NCBI RefSeq assembly: GCF_030159255.1
Contig: NZ_BSCT01000006.1
Coordinates: 62,001 to 126,000, forward strand
DNA from: Bradyrhizobium sp. SSBR45G
GTDB taxonomy: Bacteria; Pseudomonadota; Alphaproteobacteria; Rhizobiales; Xanthobacteraceae
Direction of reading: 5' to 3'
DNA: 64,000 bases
Under the pieces are notes generated by a model, which was given only the letters and a program-made list of their open reading frames with translations, was not told the origin of the DNA and made no database searches. This document shows, one piece after another, positions 62,718 to 64,000 of the stretch (within the stretch, counting starts at the first letter, position 1; each line of letters opens with the position of its first letter). The position numbers and the translations under genes were made by a program.

Positions 62718-64000
62718 ACAGCGTCGACGCGTCTCTGGCAGCACCCGCGAAGCACGGCATCGTCGAGAGCCTTGAGCGGGCGCTGACGAAGCTGATCGAG
62801 ATTCCCGCGATCATCGCGCTGGTCGCGGAAGTCGGAATCCTGTTCACCGGCGTGACGGCACGCTTCGCCTTCAACCGGCCGCTGACCTGGGCCGACGAGC
62901 TCGCGTCGATCACCTTTCTCTGGTTGGCCATGCTGGGCTCGGTGCTCGCGCTCAGCCGCGGCGAGCACATGCGGATGACCGCGCTGATCGACCGCGTGGG
63001 CCCGCGCACCCGCGCGGTGCTGGAGAGCGCCGCGCTGATGGCGCCGGCGCTGTTCCTGGCGATCCTGCTGCATCCCGCGATCGACTATGCCAGCGGGCAG
63101 GCGTTCGCGGAAACGCCGGCGCTCGGCCTCCCCGACAGCGTGCGCGCTGGAGCCGTGCCGGTCGGCATTGCGCTGATGCTGGCGACCGCGTTACTGCGAA
63201 TGGCGCGCCTCGGTTCGCGCGATATCGCGATCACGCTGGCGATCCTGGCAGCCACGGCGCTGGTGCTGTGGGGCGCGGCGCCGGCGCTCAAGGCGCTCGG
63301 TAACTGGAATCTGATCGTCTTTTTCGCGATCCTGCTCGGCGTCGCCGTGCTCGCCGGCGTGCCGATCGCCTTCTGCTTCGGTCTCGCTACGGTGGCCTAT
63401 CTGCTCACGGTGACGTCGGCGCCGCTCGAGGTCGTGACCAGCCGCATCGATGAAGGCGTCTCGTCGCTGGTGCTGCTCGCCATTCCCTTGTTTATCCTTC
63501 TCGGCCATCTCATCGTGATGACCGGCATGGCGGCTGCAATGGTTGGCTTCCTGGTCTCCCTGGTGGGCCATGTCCGCGGCGGCCTGTCCTACGTGCTGCT
63601 CGGCGCGATCCTGCTGGTGTCCGGCATTTCCGGCGCCAAGACGGCGGACATGGCGGCTGTCGCGCCGGTGCTGTTCCCGGACATGAAGCGCCGCGGCATC
63701 CATGATGGCGAGCTGGTCTCGCTGCTCGCTGCCTCCGGCGCGATGGCCGAGACCATTCCGCCCTCGATCGTGCTGATCATCATCGGCTCGGTTGCCGGCG
63801 TGTCGATCTCGGCGCTGTTCACCGGCGGCATCTTGCCGGGCCTCGTGCTCGCGGCGGCGCTGGCCGTCGTCGCCAAGCGCCGCATGGTCGAGCCGGAAGG
63901 CGTGGTTCGGCCCCGTCCGTCCTGGGCCACGATCCGCGTGGCCCTGATCACCGCGCTGCCGGCGCTGCTGCTGCCTGTGCTGATCCGCACGGCGGTGACC
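62714..64000 (+). CDS. dctM: Fused TRAP transporter membrane protein DctQM (3' partial)
   Basis: The frame is open from ATG 62714 to the window end (429 codons). Residues about 1-165 are DctQ-like (WADELASITFLWLAMLGSVL, RGEHMRMTALIDRVGPRTRA) and the rest is the start of DctM (NWNLIVFFAILLGVAVLAGVPIAF, LLAIPLFILLGHLIVMTGMA, SGAMAETIPPSIVLIIIGS). Fused DctQM proteins are common. The gene is cut by the window edge. With DctP it makes a full sodium-driven importer for the SDR-transketolase route. Confidence 0.93.
   Translation, partial: MNSVDASLAAPAKHGIVESLERALTKLIEIPAIIALVAEVGILFTGVTARFAFNRPLTWADELASITFLWLAMLGSVLALSRGEHMRMTALIDRVGPRTRAVLESAALMAPALFLAILLHPAIDYASGQAFAETPALGLPDSVRAGAVPVGIALMLATALLRMARLGSRDIAITLAILAATALVLWGAAPALKALGNWNLIVFFAILLGVAVLAGVPIAFCFGLATVAYLLTVTSAPLEVVTSRIDEGVSSLVLLAIPLFILLGHLIVMTGMAAAMVGFLVSLVGHVRGGLSYVLLGAILLVSGISGAKTADMAAVAPVLFPDMKRRGIHDGELVSLLAASGAMAETIPPSIVLIIIGSVAGVSISALFTGGILPGLVLAAALAVVAKRRMVEPEGVVRPRPSWATIRVALITALPALLLPVLIRTAVT

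Noticed and set aside
1-64000. CRISPR arrays, tRNA or rRNA genes, complete insertion sequences
   Set aside because: I looked for regular short repeats, cloverleaf-like stretches and transposase motifs and saw none that could be defended by eye.

Overview
The window looks like an accessory stretch of an alphaproteobacterial chromosome, most likely Bradyrhizobium or a close relative. This rests on the GC-rich coding, the trb genes followed by a DUF2274 gene, an eight-gene Nit1C-type nitrilase cluster, a TPR/glycosyltransferase next to an RTX-type protein, and the abundance of LysR, AraC and TRAP/Liv genes. The assignment is inferred from gene content; there is no rRNA or other marker gene.

Region 1 (1-13.9 kb) begins with the tail of a probable MFS transporter. 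It then carries a type I secretion locus: a HlyB-like ABC exporter with an inactive C39-like domain, a HlyD-like fusion protein, an unrecognised protein with an N-terminal export or anchor segment, a 2,491-residue repeat protein, and a TPR-glycosyltransferase. The giant protein starts with a pesticin/T4-lysozyme-like (GH24-type) domain and ends with a haemolysin-type C-terminus and probable secretion signal. This is the best candidate for an undescribed system: a T1SS-exported cell-wall hydrolase or adhesin with a possible periplasmic immunity partner. The coding here is visibly less GC-rich than in the flanks.

Region 2 (13.9-23.7 kb) is a mating-pair-formation operon, trbB-C-D-E-J-L-F-G-I plus DUF2274, without trbK, coupling protein or relaxase in the window.

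Region 3 (23.7-32.3 kb) is a MocR-type regulator facing a complete Nit1C cluster: sll0783-like protein, Nit1 nitrilase, radical SAM, N-acetyltransferase, AIR-synthase-like protein, glycosyltransferase, MSMEG_0570-like protein and flavoprotein. Nit1C has been linked to cyanide assimilation in Pseudomonas.

Region 4 (32.4-44.7 kb) reads as a nitrile/mandelate module. It has a LysR regulator, a benzoylformate decarboxylase, an aromatic aldehyde dehydrogenase, a ketopantoate-reductase-family dehydrogenase (a possible D-mandelate dehydrogenase), a second nitrilase at the end of a Liv-type ABC transporter operon, and a divergent AraC regulator with a clear direct-repeat operator. Together: mandelonitrile to mandelate to benzoylformate to benzaldehyde to benzoate, with Nit1C next door possibly handling released cyanide.

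Region 5 (44.7-51.4 kb) is an AraC-controlled four-gene set: CrtI/retinol-saturase-like flavoprotein, acyl-CoA ligase, EthD-like protein and alkyl-DHAP-synthase-like FAD oxidase. Its pathway is not known to me. Region 6 (51.4-54 kb) is gene-poor, with a Cys-rich small protein and a lipoprotein. Region 7 (54-57.6 kb) has a LysR regulator opposite azoreductase, pirin and NmrA-like genes. Region 8 (57.6-64 kb) has a frameshifted ferredoxin, then a LysR regulator opposite an SDR, a two-subunit transketolase and a TRAP transporter (DctP plus fused DctQM, cut by the window end).
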